NCBI RefSeq assembly: GCF_016924665.1
Contig: NZ_JAFFJT010000010.1
Span: forward strand, 147,047-211,046
DNA length: 64,000 bases
Source: Nocardioides sp. SYSU D00038
GTDB lineage: Bacteria; Actinomycetota; Actinomycetes; Propionibacteriales; Nocardioidaceae
Direction: 5' to 3'
This document shows positions 25,716 to 34,612 of the stretch, in pieces. The position numbers and the translations under genes are program-made. The stretch's first letter is position 1. Every line of letters begins with the position of its first letter. Under the pieces are notes generated by a model. The model was not told where the DNA came from, did not search any database, and was given only the letters and a program-made list of their open reading frames with translations.

Positions 25716-26819
25716 TCAGCGCTCGTCGTCGCGGAGCAGGAGGGCCGCGGGGTCGATGGTGCGGACGTCGAGGCCGGGGACGTCGACGCGGCGGCCCGCC
25801 GGGGTGTCGACGCGGGGGAGGCCGCCGAGCTCGTGCAGCCGCTCGACGACGAGGGTGGCCTCGGGCCGGCGGTCGTGCTCGACCAGCCAGCCGACCAGCC
25901 GGTGTGCCGGCACCAGGCCGGAGCGGACCAGGCCGCGGCCGGCCCACAGCTCGCGCACGCCGGCGACCAGGAGCTCCCACCACGCGTCGTCGCAGCCGGG
26001 GATCTCGTCGAAGTAGCGGTGCAGGTCGCCGGCGAGCACCCGGTCCCGGAAGACCGCGGTGACCTTGGCGGAGCCGTAGTCGAGCACCGAGGCGAGGGCC
26101 ATCCGCTTGGTCTCCCAGCGGTCCTCGAGGTCGCGCAGCGAGGAGCGCTGCTGGGTGATCGAGCTGCCGTCGTCGCGGATCCGCCAGTGGTAGACGACCT
26201 CCGGCGCGACCGTGAACCGCCGGGCGCGGAGGTAGGCGCGGGTCGTGGTCGGCTGGTCCTCGTAGCGGACCCCCTCCGGCCAGGCCAGCCCCGCGCCGCG
26301 CCAGAAGTCGGTGACGAACAGCTTGTTCCACGCGAACACGTCGCCGAGCAGCTCGGGCTCGGTGTCGATCACGACGTCGATACGGGTGCGGTGCAGCCGC
26401 CGCATCCAGCGCGGCTCCTCGAGGTCGCCGCCGACCAGCCGGGCGATCGAGCCGACGACGAAGTCCGACCCGGCGCGGCGCTGGTGGCCCACCAGCGTGG
26501 CGTAGGCGTCGGGCGGCACCACGTCGTCGGAGTCGGCGAACGTCACCAGGTCGCCGGTGACGTGCCGCAGCCCCTCGTTGCGGGCCGCCCCGAGGCCGCG
26601 GTTGCCGGTGTGGACGACGCGCACCCGCGGGTCGCGTGCGGCGTACGCCTCCGCGATCGCGCCGGAGTCGTCGGGGCTGCCGTCGTCGACCACCACGACC
26701 TCGAGCCGGTCGTGGGTCTGGCCGAGGATGCTGTCGAGGCAGGCGGGCAGGTACGCCGCGACGTCGTACGCCGGCACCACGACGCTCACGAGCGGGGCGC
26801 GGCGGCGGGCCAACCTCAT
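25716..26819 (-). CDS. Family 2 glycosyltransferase
   Basis: 367-residue inverting GT-A enzyme predicted to add a sugar to a surface glycan, teichoic-acid-like polymer or lipid. The nucleotide-sugar fold begins LVSVVVPAYDVAAYLPACLDSIL near residue 12, with VVVVDDGSPDDSG, the DxD region FADSDDVVPPD at about 95 and the later YEDQPTTTRAYL (catalytic-base type ED). The C-terminal 120 residues are specific to this subfamily. ATG 26819 is chosen because TACGGT lies 6 nt upstream; the longer frame has no promoter. It is divergent from a sulfotransferase gene. Confidence 0.82.
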   Translation of the reverse strand: MRLARRRAPLVSVVVPAYDVAAYLPACLDSILGQTHDRLEVVVVDDGSPDDSGAIAEAYAARDPRVRVVHTGNRGLGAARNEGLRHVTGDLVTFADSDDVVPPDAYATLVGHQRRAGSDFVVGSIARLVGGDLEEPRWMRRLHRTRIDVVIDTEPELLGDVFAWNKLFVTDFWRGAGLAWPEGVRYEDQPTTTRAYLRARRFTVAPEVVYHWRIRDDGSSITQQRSSLRDLEDRWETKRMALASVLDYGSAKVTAVFRDRVLAGDLHRYFDEIPGCDDAWWELLVAGVRELWAGRGLVRSGLVPAHRLVGWLVEHDRRPEATLVVERLHELGGLPRVDTPAGRRVDVPGLDVRTIDPAALLLRDDER

Positions 26820-26825
26820 GCGCAG

Positions 26826-26831
26826 ACCGTA
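26826..26831 (-). promoter_or_regulatory. Leaderless -10 box (TACGGT) of the GT2 gene
   Basis: TACGGT, 6 nt, then ATG 26819 on the minus strand. Confidence 0.5.
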
Positions 26832-26842
26832 GCGAGCGCGAT

Positions 26843-26860
26843 GCGGGGCCGCGGCCCCGC
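26843..26860. promoter_or_regulatory. Perfect 18-bp palindrome between divergent promoters
   Basis: GCGGGGCCGCGGCCCCGC lies between the -10 boxes at 26826-26831 (minus) and 26867-26872 (plus), 6-11 nt from each. The position fits an operator serving both genes. Confidence 0.5.
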
Positions 26861-26866
26861 CACCGT

Positions 26867-26872
26867 TAGTCT
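26867..26872 (+). promoter_or_regulatory. Leaderless -10 box (TAGTCT) of the sulfotransferase gene
   Basis: TAGTCT, 8 nt, then GTG 26881. Confidence 0.5.
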
Positions 26873-26880
26873 GTCGAGTC

Positions 26881-27948
26881 GTGAGCGAGCGCCCCAGCGA
26901 CCCCAACGCGTCCGACTATCCCCGTCGGGTGCTGTTCGTCGCCGGCGCCGGGCGCAGCGGCACCAGCACCCTGGCCGGTCTGATGCAGATCCTCGGCCTG
27001 CACGTGCCGCGACCCGAGGTCGTGGCCGACGAGACCAACCCCAAGGGCTTCGGCGAGCCCCGCTGGGTGGTCGACAACCACGACCGGCTGCTCAAGGAGG
27101 CCGGCGTCCAGGTCAGCGACTCGCGGCCCGAGGCGTGGTTCGAGACCGGCCGGGTCTCGACCCGCGAGCCCGAGCGGATCCGCGCGGCGGAGTGGCTCGA
27201 CGGCCACTTCGAGGTCTCCCGCGAGCTGGTGGTCAAGGACCCTCGGTTGAGCTGGTTCCTGGGCCTGTGGCGGGTCGCCGCGGTACGCACCGGCGCCACC
27301 CCGGTCTTCGCGACCATGCTCCGACCGCCCGCCGAGGTGGTGGGCAGCAAGCAGACCTACTACGCCAACAAGCTCGGCGCCGCCCACCTCACCGCCTCGT
27401 GGCTCAACATGCTGCTGCACACCGAGCGGGCCACCCGGGAGTCGGTGGCCGACGGCGGCCGGGTCTTCGTGCGCTACGGCGACCTGCTCACCGACTGGAC
27501 GCGCACCACGATGCACGTCGGCGAGACGCTCCAGCTCCAGCACGTGCTGCACGCCGACTCCGAGGCGATCCGCGACGGCCACCGGTTCGTCGACCCCAGC
27601 CTGCGCCGGATGAGCCAGTCGCTCGACGACCTCGGGCTGCCGCGCCGGCTGCACGAACTCACCGCCCAGACCTGGGCCGAGCTCAACCGGCTCGCCGACC
27701 CCGGCGGCGACGTCCCCGAGGTGCACGCGACCCTCGACCAGCTCCGCGAGGCCTACGTCGACCTCTACGAGGAGTCGGCCGCGATCTCGCGCTCGTCGGT
27801 CGTCGCGGTGGAGCAGCAGCTGAAGAAGGCCCAGCGGGCAGCCCTCCCGCAGCGGCGCGGCGCCGACCGGGTGCCGCACGGGCTGCGGGCGATGGTGCCG
27901 GGCCCGGTGCGGCGCGGCCTGCGCCGCCTGGCCGGGCGCACCCGGTGA
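26881..27948 (+). CDS. Sulfotransferase-family P-loop protein
   Basis: 355 residues. The phosphosulfate loop reads VLFVAGAGRSGTSTLAGLM near residue 20, and the segment LVVKDPRLSWFLGLW near 120 follows the family's K-D-P pattern. Residues about 250-330 are helical. It probably sulfates a glycan or glycolipid in the cytoplasm; the next gene, a glycosyltransferase, starts within its stop codon (GTGA), so they work together. It lacks the TylS-type extra domains. PAPS use is inferred from the fold only. Confidence 0.75.
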   Translation: MSERPSDPNASDYPRRVLFVAGAGRSGTSTLAGLMQILGLHVPRPEVVADETNPKGFGEPRWVVDNHDRLLKEAGVQVSDSRPEAWFETGRVSTREPERIRAAEWLDGHFEVSRELVVKDPRLSWFLGLWRVAAVRTGATPVFATMLRPPAEVVGSKQTYYANKLGAAHLTASWLNMLLHTERATRESVADGGRVFVRYGDLLTDWTRTTMHVGETLQLQHVLHADSEAIRDGHRFVDPSLRRMSQSLDDLGLPRRLHELTAQTWAELNRLADPGGDVPEVHATLDQLREAYVDLYEESAAISRSSVVAVEQQLKKAQRAALPQRRGADRVPHGLRAMVPGPVRRGLRRLAGRTR

Positions 27949-28868
27949 GCGCCCCCGGGCAGCGCGCCGCCGGGTTGACCAACCTCGAGGGGCACACCGA
28001 GTTCGACATCACCTGGCCCTGGACCCGCGCCGAGGGGCTGCGCCCGGGCACCACCGCGGTGCTACGGGTCAAGGACGAGGCCCGGTCGCTGCCGTTCGTG
28101 CTGCCGCCGCTGCTGCGCGCCTGCGACCACGTGCTGGTCGTCGACAACGGCTCGACCGACGGCACCCCGGAGGTCGCCGCCGACGCCGCCGCCCGGGCCG
28201 GGCTCGCCGACAAGCTGCAGCAGGCGTCGTACCCCTTCAAGGTCGCGCGCGCCGGCGCCGAGCACCTCGCGACCGACGAGCTGAGCGTCCACTCGCTGCC
28301 GTACTTTTACAACTGGTGCTTCAGCCAGGTCACCACCCGCTACTCCTGGAAGTGGGACGGCGACATGGTGCTCACCACCGAGGGGGAGGTCTCGATCCAG
28401 GACCTCGGTTGGCAGGTCGGCGACGTGCAGTCGATCATCCGGGTGCCGCGGCACGGGCTCTACCTCGAGTCCGACACCAAGGGCTACCTCGACCTCGGCC
28501 TGCGCAACGCCGAGGAGTGGGGCTTCCCGGTCGGCCCGGACTTCGTGTTCACCAAGGCCTACGAGTGGGAGATCCGCACGACGCCGGAGCCGGTGCGCTC
28601 GATCGGGCTGCCGCACGGGCTGTGCGTGGAGCTGAAGTACCTCGACGGCGACGAGTTCGCCCACTGGACCGATCCGTCGTCGTTCGCGACGTCGTTCCGC
28701 AACAAGCGCAAGCGCCGCGAGTGGGCGGTCTACAACGCGCTGCTCGAGGGCCGGGTGCCCGAGGGCGTCCACGAGATCACCGCCCCGCCCGGGGTCCACG
28801 TCGTCGACCACGTCACCCACGACTGGCTGCCCCGCGCCCCGCGCCCGCTCCAGGTGGGACTGCCCTAG
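27945..28868 (+). CDS. Glycosyltransferase family 2 protein
   Basis: 307 residues with the GT-A start VLRVKDEARSLPFVLPPLLRACDHVLVVDNGSTDGTPEVA near residue 38, and a metal-site candidate SWKWDGDMVL near 130. The rest (HGLYLESDTKGYLDLGLRNAEEW) is subfamily-specific. The N-terminus lacks a signal or membrane helix. GTG 27945 overlaps the sulfotransferase stop by 4 nt. With the divergent GT2 gene it makes a three-gene surface-glycan module placed between the folate and pantothenate blocks. Confidence 0.78.
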   Translation: MSAPGQRAAGLTNLEGHTEFDITWPWTRAEGLRPGTTAVLRVKDEARSLPFVLPPLLRACDHVLVVDNGSTDGTPEVAADAAARAGLADKLQQASYPFKVARAGAEHLATDELSVHSLPYFYNWCFSQVTTRYSWKWDGDMVLTTEGEVSIQDLGWQVGDVQSIIRVPRHGLYLESDTKGYLDLGLRNAEEWGFPVGPDFVFTKAYEWEIRTTPEPVRSIGLPHGLCVELKYLDGDEFAHWTDPSSFATSFRNKRKRREWAVYNALLEGRVPEGVHEITAPPGVHVVDHVTHDWLPRAPRPLQVGLP

Positions 28869-28932
28869 CCACCCGCCGGTGTCGGGTACGTCACGTGGCG
28901 AACCACTGACGCGACGGGAAGGGCCCGGCGTA

Positions 28933-28938
28933 GGGTCG
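28933..28938 (+). promoter_or_regulatory. Candidate -10 box (TAGGGT) of the pan-nad operon
   Basis: TAGGGT about 90 nt before ATG 29028. This would give a leader of some 80 nt holding the GAAAGG ribosome-binding site, unlike the leaderless genes around it. Confidence 0.3.
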
Positions 28939-29027
28939 GTGTTGCACGGATGTCACAACCAGGCCGTCTGGTACCCACACCGGCCCCGCGAGGGGTGGTC
29001 GGAGGGACTGGAACGAAAGGTTCGAGC

Positions 29028-29930
29028 ATGTCCCACCGCCCTGCCCTGCGGGTCGGCGTCATCGGCGCCGGTCGCGTCGGCGCCGTCCTCTCCGCCGCCC
29101 TCCGCACCGCCGGCCACGAGGTCGTCGCCGCCGCCGGTGAGTCCGACGCCTCCCGGGGCCGGATCGCCGCCCTGCTGCCCGGCGTCGCCCACGACAAGCC
29201 CACCGCGGTGGCCCGGGCCAGCGAGCTGCTGCTGCTCACGGTGCCCGACGACATGCTGCCCAACGTCGTCTCGATGCTCGCCGCCAGCGGCGCGCTCCAC
29301 GACGGCCAGTACGTCGTGCACACCTCCGGGAGGCACGGCCTGGCCGTCCTGGCGCCCGCCGTCGAGGTGGGCGCCCGGGTGGTCGCCCTGCACCCCGCGA
29401 TGACCTTCACCGGCACCGCCACCGACCTCGAGCGGCTGTCCGGCTGCGTCTTCGGGCTGACCGCGGGCGAGGGCGAGCGCGCGCTGGCCGAGGGCCTGGT
29501 CGCCGACCTCGGCGGTCGCCCGATGTGGGTGCCCGAGGAGATGCGCACGCTCTACCACGCCGGGCTGGCCCACGGTGCCAACCACCTCGTCACGCTGGTG
29601 ACCGAGGCGATGGAGATCCTCTCCGCCGCCGGTGCGGACGACCCCGCTGGCACCCTGCGCCCGCTGCTGACGGCCGCCCTCGACAACGCCCTCGAGCAGG
29701 GTGACGCGGCGCTGACCGGCCCGATCGTGCGCGGCGACGTCGGCACGGTGGCGGCCCACCTCGACGACGTGCGCGCCAACGCGCCGCAGACGCTGGCGTC
29801 GTACGTGCAGATGGCCCGGGCCACCCTCGATCGCGCGGTCACCGACGGCCGGCTGCTGCCGATCCGGGCGCTCCGGATCGTGGCGCTGCTCGACGCCGCG
29901 GTCGCCCCCGAGGTCTCCCAGCCCCGATGA
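29028..29930 (+). CDS. Rossmann-fold/DUF2520 oxidoreductase-like protein, candidate ketopantoate reductase
   Basis: 300-residue NAD(P)-binding protein. The dinucleotide loop is [17 protein letters not shown] at residue 9, and C-terminal DUF2520 covers about 140-290 ([24 protein letters not shown]). The gene lies directly upstream of panC with a 4-nt overlap, as Rv3603c does in M. tuberculosis, and no panE is seen nearby. A role in reducing ketopantoate to pantoate, the step just before PanC, is therefore a reasonable inference and not an established assignment. The start ATG 29028 is supported by GAAAGG 8 nt upstream. Confidence 0.75.
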   Translation: MSHRPALRVGVIGAGRVGAVLSAALRTAGHEVVAAAGESDASRGRIAALLPGVAHDKPTAVARASELLLLTVPDDMLPNVVSMLAASGALHDGQYVVHTSGRHGLAVLAPAVEVGARVVALHPAMTFTGTATDLERLSGCVFGLTAGEGERALAEGLVADLGGRPMWVPEEMRTLYHAGLAHGANHLVTLVTEAMEILSAAGADDPAGTLRPLLTAALDNALEQGDAALTGPIVRGDVGTVAAHLDDVRANAPQTLASYVQMARATLDRAVTDGRLLPIRALRIVALLDAAVAPEVSQPR

Positions 29931-30817
29931 CCACCCCACCGGTCCTCGTGCACAGCCGCGAGGAGCTCTCACACCTGCTCGCGCCGGCCCGCGCTGCCGG
30001 CCGCCGGGTCGGCCTGGTGCCGACCATGGGCGCGCTCCACGAGGGGCACGCCAGCCTGATGGCCCTCGCGCGCAAGCACGTCGACGACGGGCCGGTCGTG
30101 GTGTCGGTGTTCGTCAACCCGCTCCAGTTCGGCGCGGGGGAGGACCTCGACCGCTACCCCCGCACCCTGGCCGCCGACCTGGAGGTCTGCGCCGCCGAGG
30201 GCGTCGACGTGGTCTTCGCGCCGTCGGTAGACGAGGTCTACCCCGGCGGCGACCCCCAGGTGACCGTCGAGCCCGGACCGCTCGCCACCGAGCTCGAGGG
30301 TCGCACCCGCCCGGGCCACTTCCGCGGCGTGCTGACCGTGGTGGCCAAGCTGTTCGGCCTGGTCCGCCCCGACGTCGCGGTCTTCGGCGAGAAGGACTAC
30401 CAGCAGCTGGTGCTGATCCGGCGGATGGTCGCCGACCTGTGCCAGGGCGTCGAGGTCGTCGGCGCGGAGACCCGGCGCGAGGACGACGGCCTGGCGCTCT
30501 CGAGCCGCAACCGCTACCTCGAGGCCGAGCAGCGCCACGAGGCCACCGTGCTGAGCCGGGCGCTGCGGGCCGCCCGCGAGGAGGCGAGGTACGGCGCCGC
30601 CGCGGCCCTCGACGCCGCGCGTGCCGAGCTCCGCACCGCCGGGGAGGTCGACCTCGACTACCTCGAGCTCCGCACGCCCGACCTCGAGCAGCTGCCCGCC
30701 GACGTGCCGCCCGGCACCGAGGCCCGGATCCTCGTCGCCGCCCGGCTCGGCGCCACCCGCCTGATCGACAACCTGCCGCTCGTGCTCTCCGCCCCTACCA
30801 CCGAAGTGAGTCAGTGA
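29927..30817 (+). CDS. panC: Pantothenate synthetase
   Basis: Joins pantoate and beta-alanine with ATP to form pantothenate, the vitamin precursor of CoA. It belongs to the HIGH-type nucleotidyltransferase fold: [15 protein letters not shown] near residue 27 (H-x-G-H), [18 protein letters not shown] near 63, [16 protein letters not shown] near 153, and the KMSKS-like ALSSRNRYL near 190. It has 296 residues. ATG 29927 overlaps the DUF2520 gene stop; its own stop overlaps panD's ATG (TGATG), so all three are coupled. Confidence 0.96.
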   Translation: MTTPPVLVHSREELSHLLAPARAAGRRVGLVPTMGALHEGHASLMALARKHVDDGPVVVSVFVNPLQFGAGEDLDRYPRTLAADLEVCAAEGVDVVFAPSVDEVYPGGDPQVTVEPGPLATELEGRTRPGHFRGVLTVVAKLFGLVRPDVAVFGEKDYQQLVLIRRMVADLCQGVEVVGAETRREDDGLALSSRNRYLEAEQRHEATVLSRALRAAREEARYGAAAALDAARAELRTAGEVDLDYLELRTPDLEQLPADVPPGTEARILVAARLGATRLIDNLPLVLSAPTTEVSQ

Positions 30818-31236
30818 TGCTGCGCACCATGATGAAGAGCAAGATCCACCGGGCCACCGTGACCCAGGCGGACCTGCACTACGTGGGCTCGGTCACCGTC
30901 GACGAGGACCTCCTCGACGCCGCCGACCTGCTGCCCGGCGAGCTCGTCCACATCGTCGACGTCACCAACGGCGCCCGCCTGGAGACCTACACGATCGCGG
31001 GCGAGCGCGGGTCCGGCGTGATCGGCATCAACGGCGCCGCGGCCCGGCTGGTCCACCCCGGCGACGTCGTCATCCTCATCGGCTACGGCCAGATGGAGAC
31101 CGCCGAGGCCCGCGAGCACCAGCCGCACGTGGTGTTCGTCGACGCCGACAACAGGATCCTCGCGACCGGGTTCGACCCCGCCGAGACCTTCGACGGCCAC
31201 GGACTGGTCCGCGGCGACACCACCGCGGCCCGCTAG
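30817..31236 (+). CDS. panD: Aspartate 1-decarboxylase precursor
   Basis: Makes beta-alanine from L-aspartate for PanC. It is synthesised as a 139-residue pi-protein that cleaves itself between Gly24 and Ser25 (HYVGSVTVD), Ser25 becoming the pyruvoyl cofactor. Other family segments are [42 protein letters not shown] and ILIGYGQM. The C-terminal tail (after residue 115) is poorly conserved in actinobacteria; in M. tuberculosis it is the site of pyrazinoic acid action. The TAG stop is also part of the -10 box of nadB. Confidence 0.96.
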   Translation: MLRTMMKSKIHRATVTQADLHYVGSVTVDEDLLDAADLLPGELVHIVDVTNGARLETYTIAGERGSGVIGINGAAARLVHPGDVVILIGYGQMETAEAREHQPHVVFVDADNRILATGFDPAETFDGHGLVRGDTTAAR

Positions 31237-31239
31237 CCT
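31234..31239 (+). promoter_or_regulatory. nadB: Leaderless -10 box (TAGCCT) of nadB
   Basis: TAGCCT, 6 nt, then ATG 31246. nadB-nadC-coaX can therefore also be expressed apart from panC-panD. Confidence 0.5.
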
Positions 31240-31245
31240 GCTCGG

Positions 31246-32931
31246 ATGCCGTTCCCGCCCGCACCACGGGTGCCCGGTCGCCTCAGCGCGTCGGACCCCG
31301 GCTGGACCACGCGCGCCGACGTCGTCGTGATCGGCTCCGGCATCGCCGGGCTGACCGCGGCCCTGCGGCTGCGCGACGCCCCCGACGTCGGCACCGTCCT
31401 GGTCGTCACCAAGGACGTGCTCAACGCCGGGTCGACCCAGTGGGCGCAGGGCGGGATCGCCGCCGCGCTGGGGCCGGGCGACACGCCGGCCGAGCACGAG
31501 GTCGACACCCTGGTGGCCGGCGCCGGTGCCTGCGATCTCGAGGCGGTGCGGGTGCTGGTCACCGAGGGCCCCGACGCCGTGCGCGAGCTGATCGCGCTCG
31601 GCACCAACTTCGACCACAGCCCCGACGGCGAGCTGTCGCTCACCCGCGAGGGGGGCCACCACCGCGACCGGATCGCCCACGCCGGCGGCGACGCCACCGG
31701 CGCCGAGATCCAGCGGGCGTTGATCGCCGCGATCGAGGTCTCGCCCGAGATCGAGGTCGTGCAGCACGCGCTGGCCGTCGACCTGCTGCTCGACGCCGGC
31801 GGCGGGGTCGCCGGCGTCACCCTCCACGTGATGGGCGAGGGGCAGCGCGACGGCGTCGGCGCCGTCCACTGCCGCGCCGTCGTCCTGGCCTCGGGCGGCC
31901 TCGGGCAGGTCTTCTCCCAGACCACCAACCCCGCCGTCGCGACCGGCGACGGCATGGCGCTGGCGCTGCGGGCCGGTGCGACGCTGCGCGACCTGGAGTT
32001 CGTGCAGTTCCACCCCACGGTGATGTACCTCGGCCCGGAGTCGCGGGGCCAGCAGCCGCTGATCTCCGAGGCCGTCCGCGGCGAGGGCGCGTTCCTCGTC
32101 GACTCCGACGGTCGGCGGTTCATGCAGGGCGAGCACCCGCTGGCCGACCTCGCCCCCCGCGACGTCGTGGCCAAGGCGATCATGCGCCGGATGCTCGAGA
32201 CCGGCGAGCCGCACATGTGGCTCGACGCACGGCACCTGGGCGCGGCGTTCTGGGAGCGTCGGTTCCCCACCATCCTGGCGACCTGCCGATCCCACGGCGT
32301 CGACCCGGTCACCGAGCTGATCCCGGTCGCGCCGGCCTGCCACTACGCCTCGGGCGGGGTGCGCACCGACCTGTGGGGACGCTCCGACGTCCCCGGCCTC
32401 TACGCCACCGGCGAGGCCGCCTGCTCGGGCGTCCACGGGGCCAACCGGCTGGCCTCCAACTCGCTGCTCGAGGGCCTGGTGTTCTCCCGGCGGATCGCCG
32501 CGGTGCTGCCCGGTGAGCTGCGGCCCTGGTCGGAGCCGGTCGCCGACCGGCGCCGCGCCGGCCTGGTGCCGGGTTCGGCCCGACGCGAGCTGCAGGAGGT
32601 GATGACCGGCAAGGTCGGCGTGCTGCGCACCGCCACCGGGCTCGCCGAGGCCGTCGAGGAGCTGACCGCGCTGGCCGGCCGGACCGCCGACGTGGTCGAC
32701 CTGGAGTCGTGGGAGACCACCAACCTGCTCACCGTGGCCTCGGCGCTGGCGCGGGCCGCCGCGCTGCGCGAGGAGACCCGCGGGTCGCACTGGCGCGAGG
32801 ACTTCCCCGAGCGCGACGACGTCCGGTTCGCCGGTCACGTCGACGTGGTCTCCGACGACGGCGCCCCGACCCTCCGGCTGGTGCCGGCCCCGGCGACCGA
32901 CCCCTCCTACCCCACGGTGGTGCCGACGTGA
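31246..32931 (+). CDS. nadB: L-aspartate oxidase
   Basis: FAD enzyme oxidising L-aspartate to iminoaspartate, the first step of de novo NAD synthesis. FAD-binding VVVIGSGIAGLTAALRL near residue 23. Then STQWAQGGIAAALGPGD (about 63), the fumarate-reductase-family segment HPTVMY (near 262) and GEGAFLVD, and the FAD tail GLYATGEAACSGVHGANRLASNSLLEGLVF near 383. It has 561 residues. The next enzyme of the usual pair, NadA, is not in the window. It is placed between panD and nadC, an arrangement not seen in mycobacteria, where nadABC stand elsewhere. Confidence 0.94.
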   Translation: MPFPPAPRVPGRLSASDPGWTTRADVVVIGSGIAGLTAALRLRDAPDVGTVLVVTKDVLNAGSTQWAQGGIAAALGPGDTPAEHEVDTLVAGAGACDLEAVRVLVTEGPDAVRELIALGTNFDHSPDGELSLTREGGHHRDRIAHAGGDATGAEIQRALIAAIEVSPEIEVVQHALAVDLLLDAGGGVAGVTLHVMGEGQRDGVGAVHCRAVVLASGGLGQVFSQTTNPAVATGDGMALALRAGATLRDLEFVQFHPTVMYLGPESRGQQPLISEAVRGEGAFLVDSDGRRFMQGEHPLADLAPRDVVAKAIMRRMLETGEPHMWLDARHLGAAFWERRFPTILATCRSHGVDPVTELIPVAPACHYASGGVRTDLWGRSDVPGLYATGEAACSGVHGANRLASNSLLEGLVFSRRIAAVLPGELRPWSEPVADRRRAGLVPGSARRELQEVMTGKVGVLRTATGLAEAVEELTALAGRTADVVDLESWETTNLLTVASALARAAALREETRGSHWREDFPERDDVRFAGHVDVVSDDGAPTLRLVPAPATDPSYPTVVPT

Positions 32932-33842
32932 TCGCCCGTGTCGCCCACGACGACCTGCCGGTGACGCTCACCGCCGAGCTGACCGCGGCCGGTCTCGACA
33001 CCGAGCGGGTGCACGCGATGGTGGCCGACGCCTTCGCCGAGGACCTGCCCGGCGACGGCGTCGACGTCACGAGCGCCGCGGTGCCGACCACCGGTCGCGG
33101 CGCCGGCGGTTTCGTCGCGCGCGAGCCCGGCGTGGTGGCCGGCCTGGCGATCGCCGAGCTCGCCTTCGTCTACGCCCTCGACGACGACGTCGAGGTCACC
33201 GCGCGGGTGCCCGACGGCACCCGGGTCGCCGCCGGCGACACCGTGCTGCGCGTCGAGGGGCCGCTCGAGGGGCTGCTCACTGCCGAGCGCACCGCGCTCA
33301 ACTTCGCCTCCCACCTCTCCGGCGTCGCCACCGCCACCTCCCACTGGGTCGCCGCGCTCGAGGGCACCCGGGCCCGGGTGCTCGACACCCGCAAGACGCT
33401 GCCGGGCTGGCGCGCGCTGCAGAAGTACGCCGTGCGCTGCGGCGGCGGGGTGAACCACCGGTTCAGCCTGGCGGACCGGGCGATGGTCAAGGACAACCAC
33501 GTGGTCGCGGCCGGCGGCGTGGTGCCGGCGTTCGAGGCGGTGCGGGCGGCGTACCCCGACCTGCGGGTGGAGGTCGAGGTCACCGACCTCGACCAGCTCC
33601 GCGAGCTGCTCGAGGCGGGCTGCACCGAGATCCTGCTCGACAACATGCCGAGCGCGACGATGGCCGAGGCGGTCGAGATCACCGCCGGCCGCGCCACCCT
33701 CGAGGCGTCGGGCGGCCTCACCCTGGAGCGGGCCCGCGAGGTGGCCGCCACCGGCGTCGACTTCATCTCCGTGGGTGCACTGACCCACTCGGTCACGGTC
33801 TTCGACCTCGGGTTCGACCTCGACGAGGACCCCCGGCCGTGA
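32928..33842 (+). CDS. nadC: Nicotinate-nucleotide pyrophosphorylase (carboxylating)
   Basis: Converts quinolinate and PRPP to nicotinate mononucleotide, the third step of de novo NAD synthesis. Family II phosphoribosyltransferase core: TERTALNFASHLSGVATATSHWV near residue 120, then LDTRKTLPGWRALQKYAVRCGGGVNHRF near 150, KDNHV and the C-terminal ASGGLTLERAREVAATGVDFISVGALTHS. It has 304 residues. GTG 32928 overlaps the nadB stop by 4 nt. The stop overlaps coaX by 4 nt. Confidence 0.95.
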   Translation: MIARVAHDDLPVTLTAELTAAGLDTERVHAMVADAFAEDLPGDGVDVTSAAVPTTGRGAGGFVAREPGVVAGLAIAELAFVYALDDDVEVTARVPDGTRVAAGDTVLRVEGPLEGLLTAERTALNFASHLSGVATATSHWVAALEGTRARVLDTRKTLPGWRALQKYAVRCGGGVNHRFSLADRAMVKDNHVVAAGGVVPAFEAVRAAYPDLRVEVEVTDLDQLRELLEAGCTEILLDNMPSATMAEAVEITAGRATLEASGGLTLERAREVAATGVDFISVGALTHSVTVFDLGFDLDEDPRP

Positions 33843-34612
33843 CGCTCCTCGCCGCCGACATCGGCAACAGCCACACGATCCTCGGCCTGGTGGCCGACGG
33901 CGAAATGGGCGCCGACTGGCGGGTGGCGACCGACGAGCGACGCACCTCCGACGACTGGCTGGTGCTGCTCCGCGGCCTGCTCGGACCGGCCCTCGACGAC
34001 GTCACCGGTGTCGCGGTCTGCGCGACGGTGCCGGCGGTGCTGCAGGAGTGGCGCGACATGCTGACCCGCCACTTCGGGGAGGTGCCCCACCTCGTGGTCG
34101 AGCCGGGCATCCGCACCGGCGTCCCGGTGCTGATGGACAACCCCCGCGAGGTTGGCTCCGACCGGATCATCAACGCCCTGGCCGCGGCCACCCTGCACGG
34201 CGGTCCGGCGGTGGTGGTCGACTTCGGCGGCACCGCCACCACGTACGACGTGGTGAGCGCGCAGGGCCAGTACGTCGGCGGCGCGATCACGCCCGGCATC
34301 GAGATCTCGCTCGAGGCGCTCGGCCGCCGCGGCGCCCAGCTGCGCAAGGTCGAGCTGGCCAGGCCGCGCTCGGTGATCGCCAAGAACACCGTCGAGGCGC
34401 TCCAGTCCGGCGTCCTCTTCGGCGTCGCGGCCCAGGTCGAGGGCATGGTCGCCCGGATGGTCGCCGAGCTGGGCGTGCCGGCCGAGGAGGTCGCGGTGAT
34501 CTCCACCGGCTACCTCGCGCCGCTGGTCGCCGGCGAGTGCACCTGCTTCACCGTCGACGCACCGTGGCTGACCCTGCAGGGGCTCGAGCTGGTATTCCGG
34601 CGCAACACCTGA
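33839..34612 (+). CDS. coaX: Type III pantothenate kinase
   Basis: First committed enzyme of CoA synthesis; phosphorylates pantothenate made by PanC. An ASKHA-fold kinase: LLAADIGNSHTILGL at the N-terminus (phosphate 1 loop), EVGSDRIINALAAATLHGGPAVVVDFGGTATTYDVV near residue 104, then GGAITPGIEIS and a late ISTGYLAPLVAG. The length of 257 is typical. GTG 33839 overlaps nadC. It ends the pan-nad-coa run; lysS, which lies between coaX and lsr2 in M. tuberculosis, is absent. Confidence 0.95.
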   Translation: MTLLAADIGNSHTILGLVADGEMGADWRVATDERRTSDDWLVLLRGLLGPALDDVTGVAVCATVPAVLQEWRDMLTRHFGEVPHLVVEPGIRTGVPVLMDNPREVGSDRIINALAAATLHGGPAVVVDFGGTATTYDVVSAQGQYVGGAITPGIEISLEALGRRGAQLRKVELARPRSVIAKNTVEALQSGVLFGVAAQVEGMVARMVAELGVPAEEVAVISTGYLAPLVAGECTCFTVDAPWLTLQGLELVFRRNT

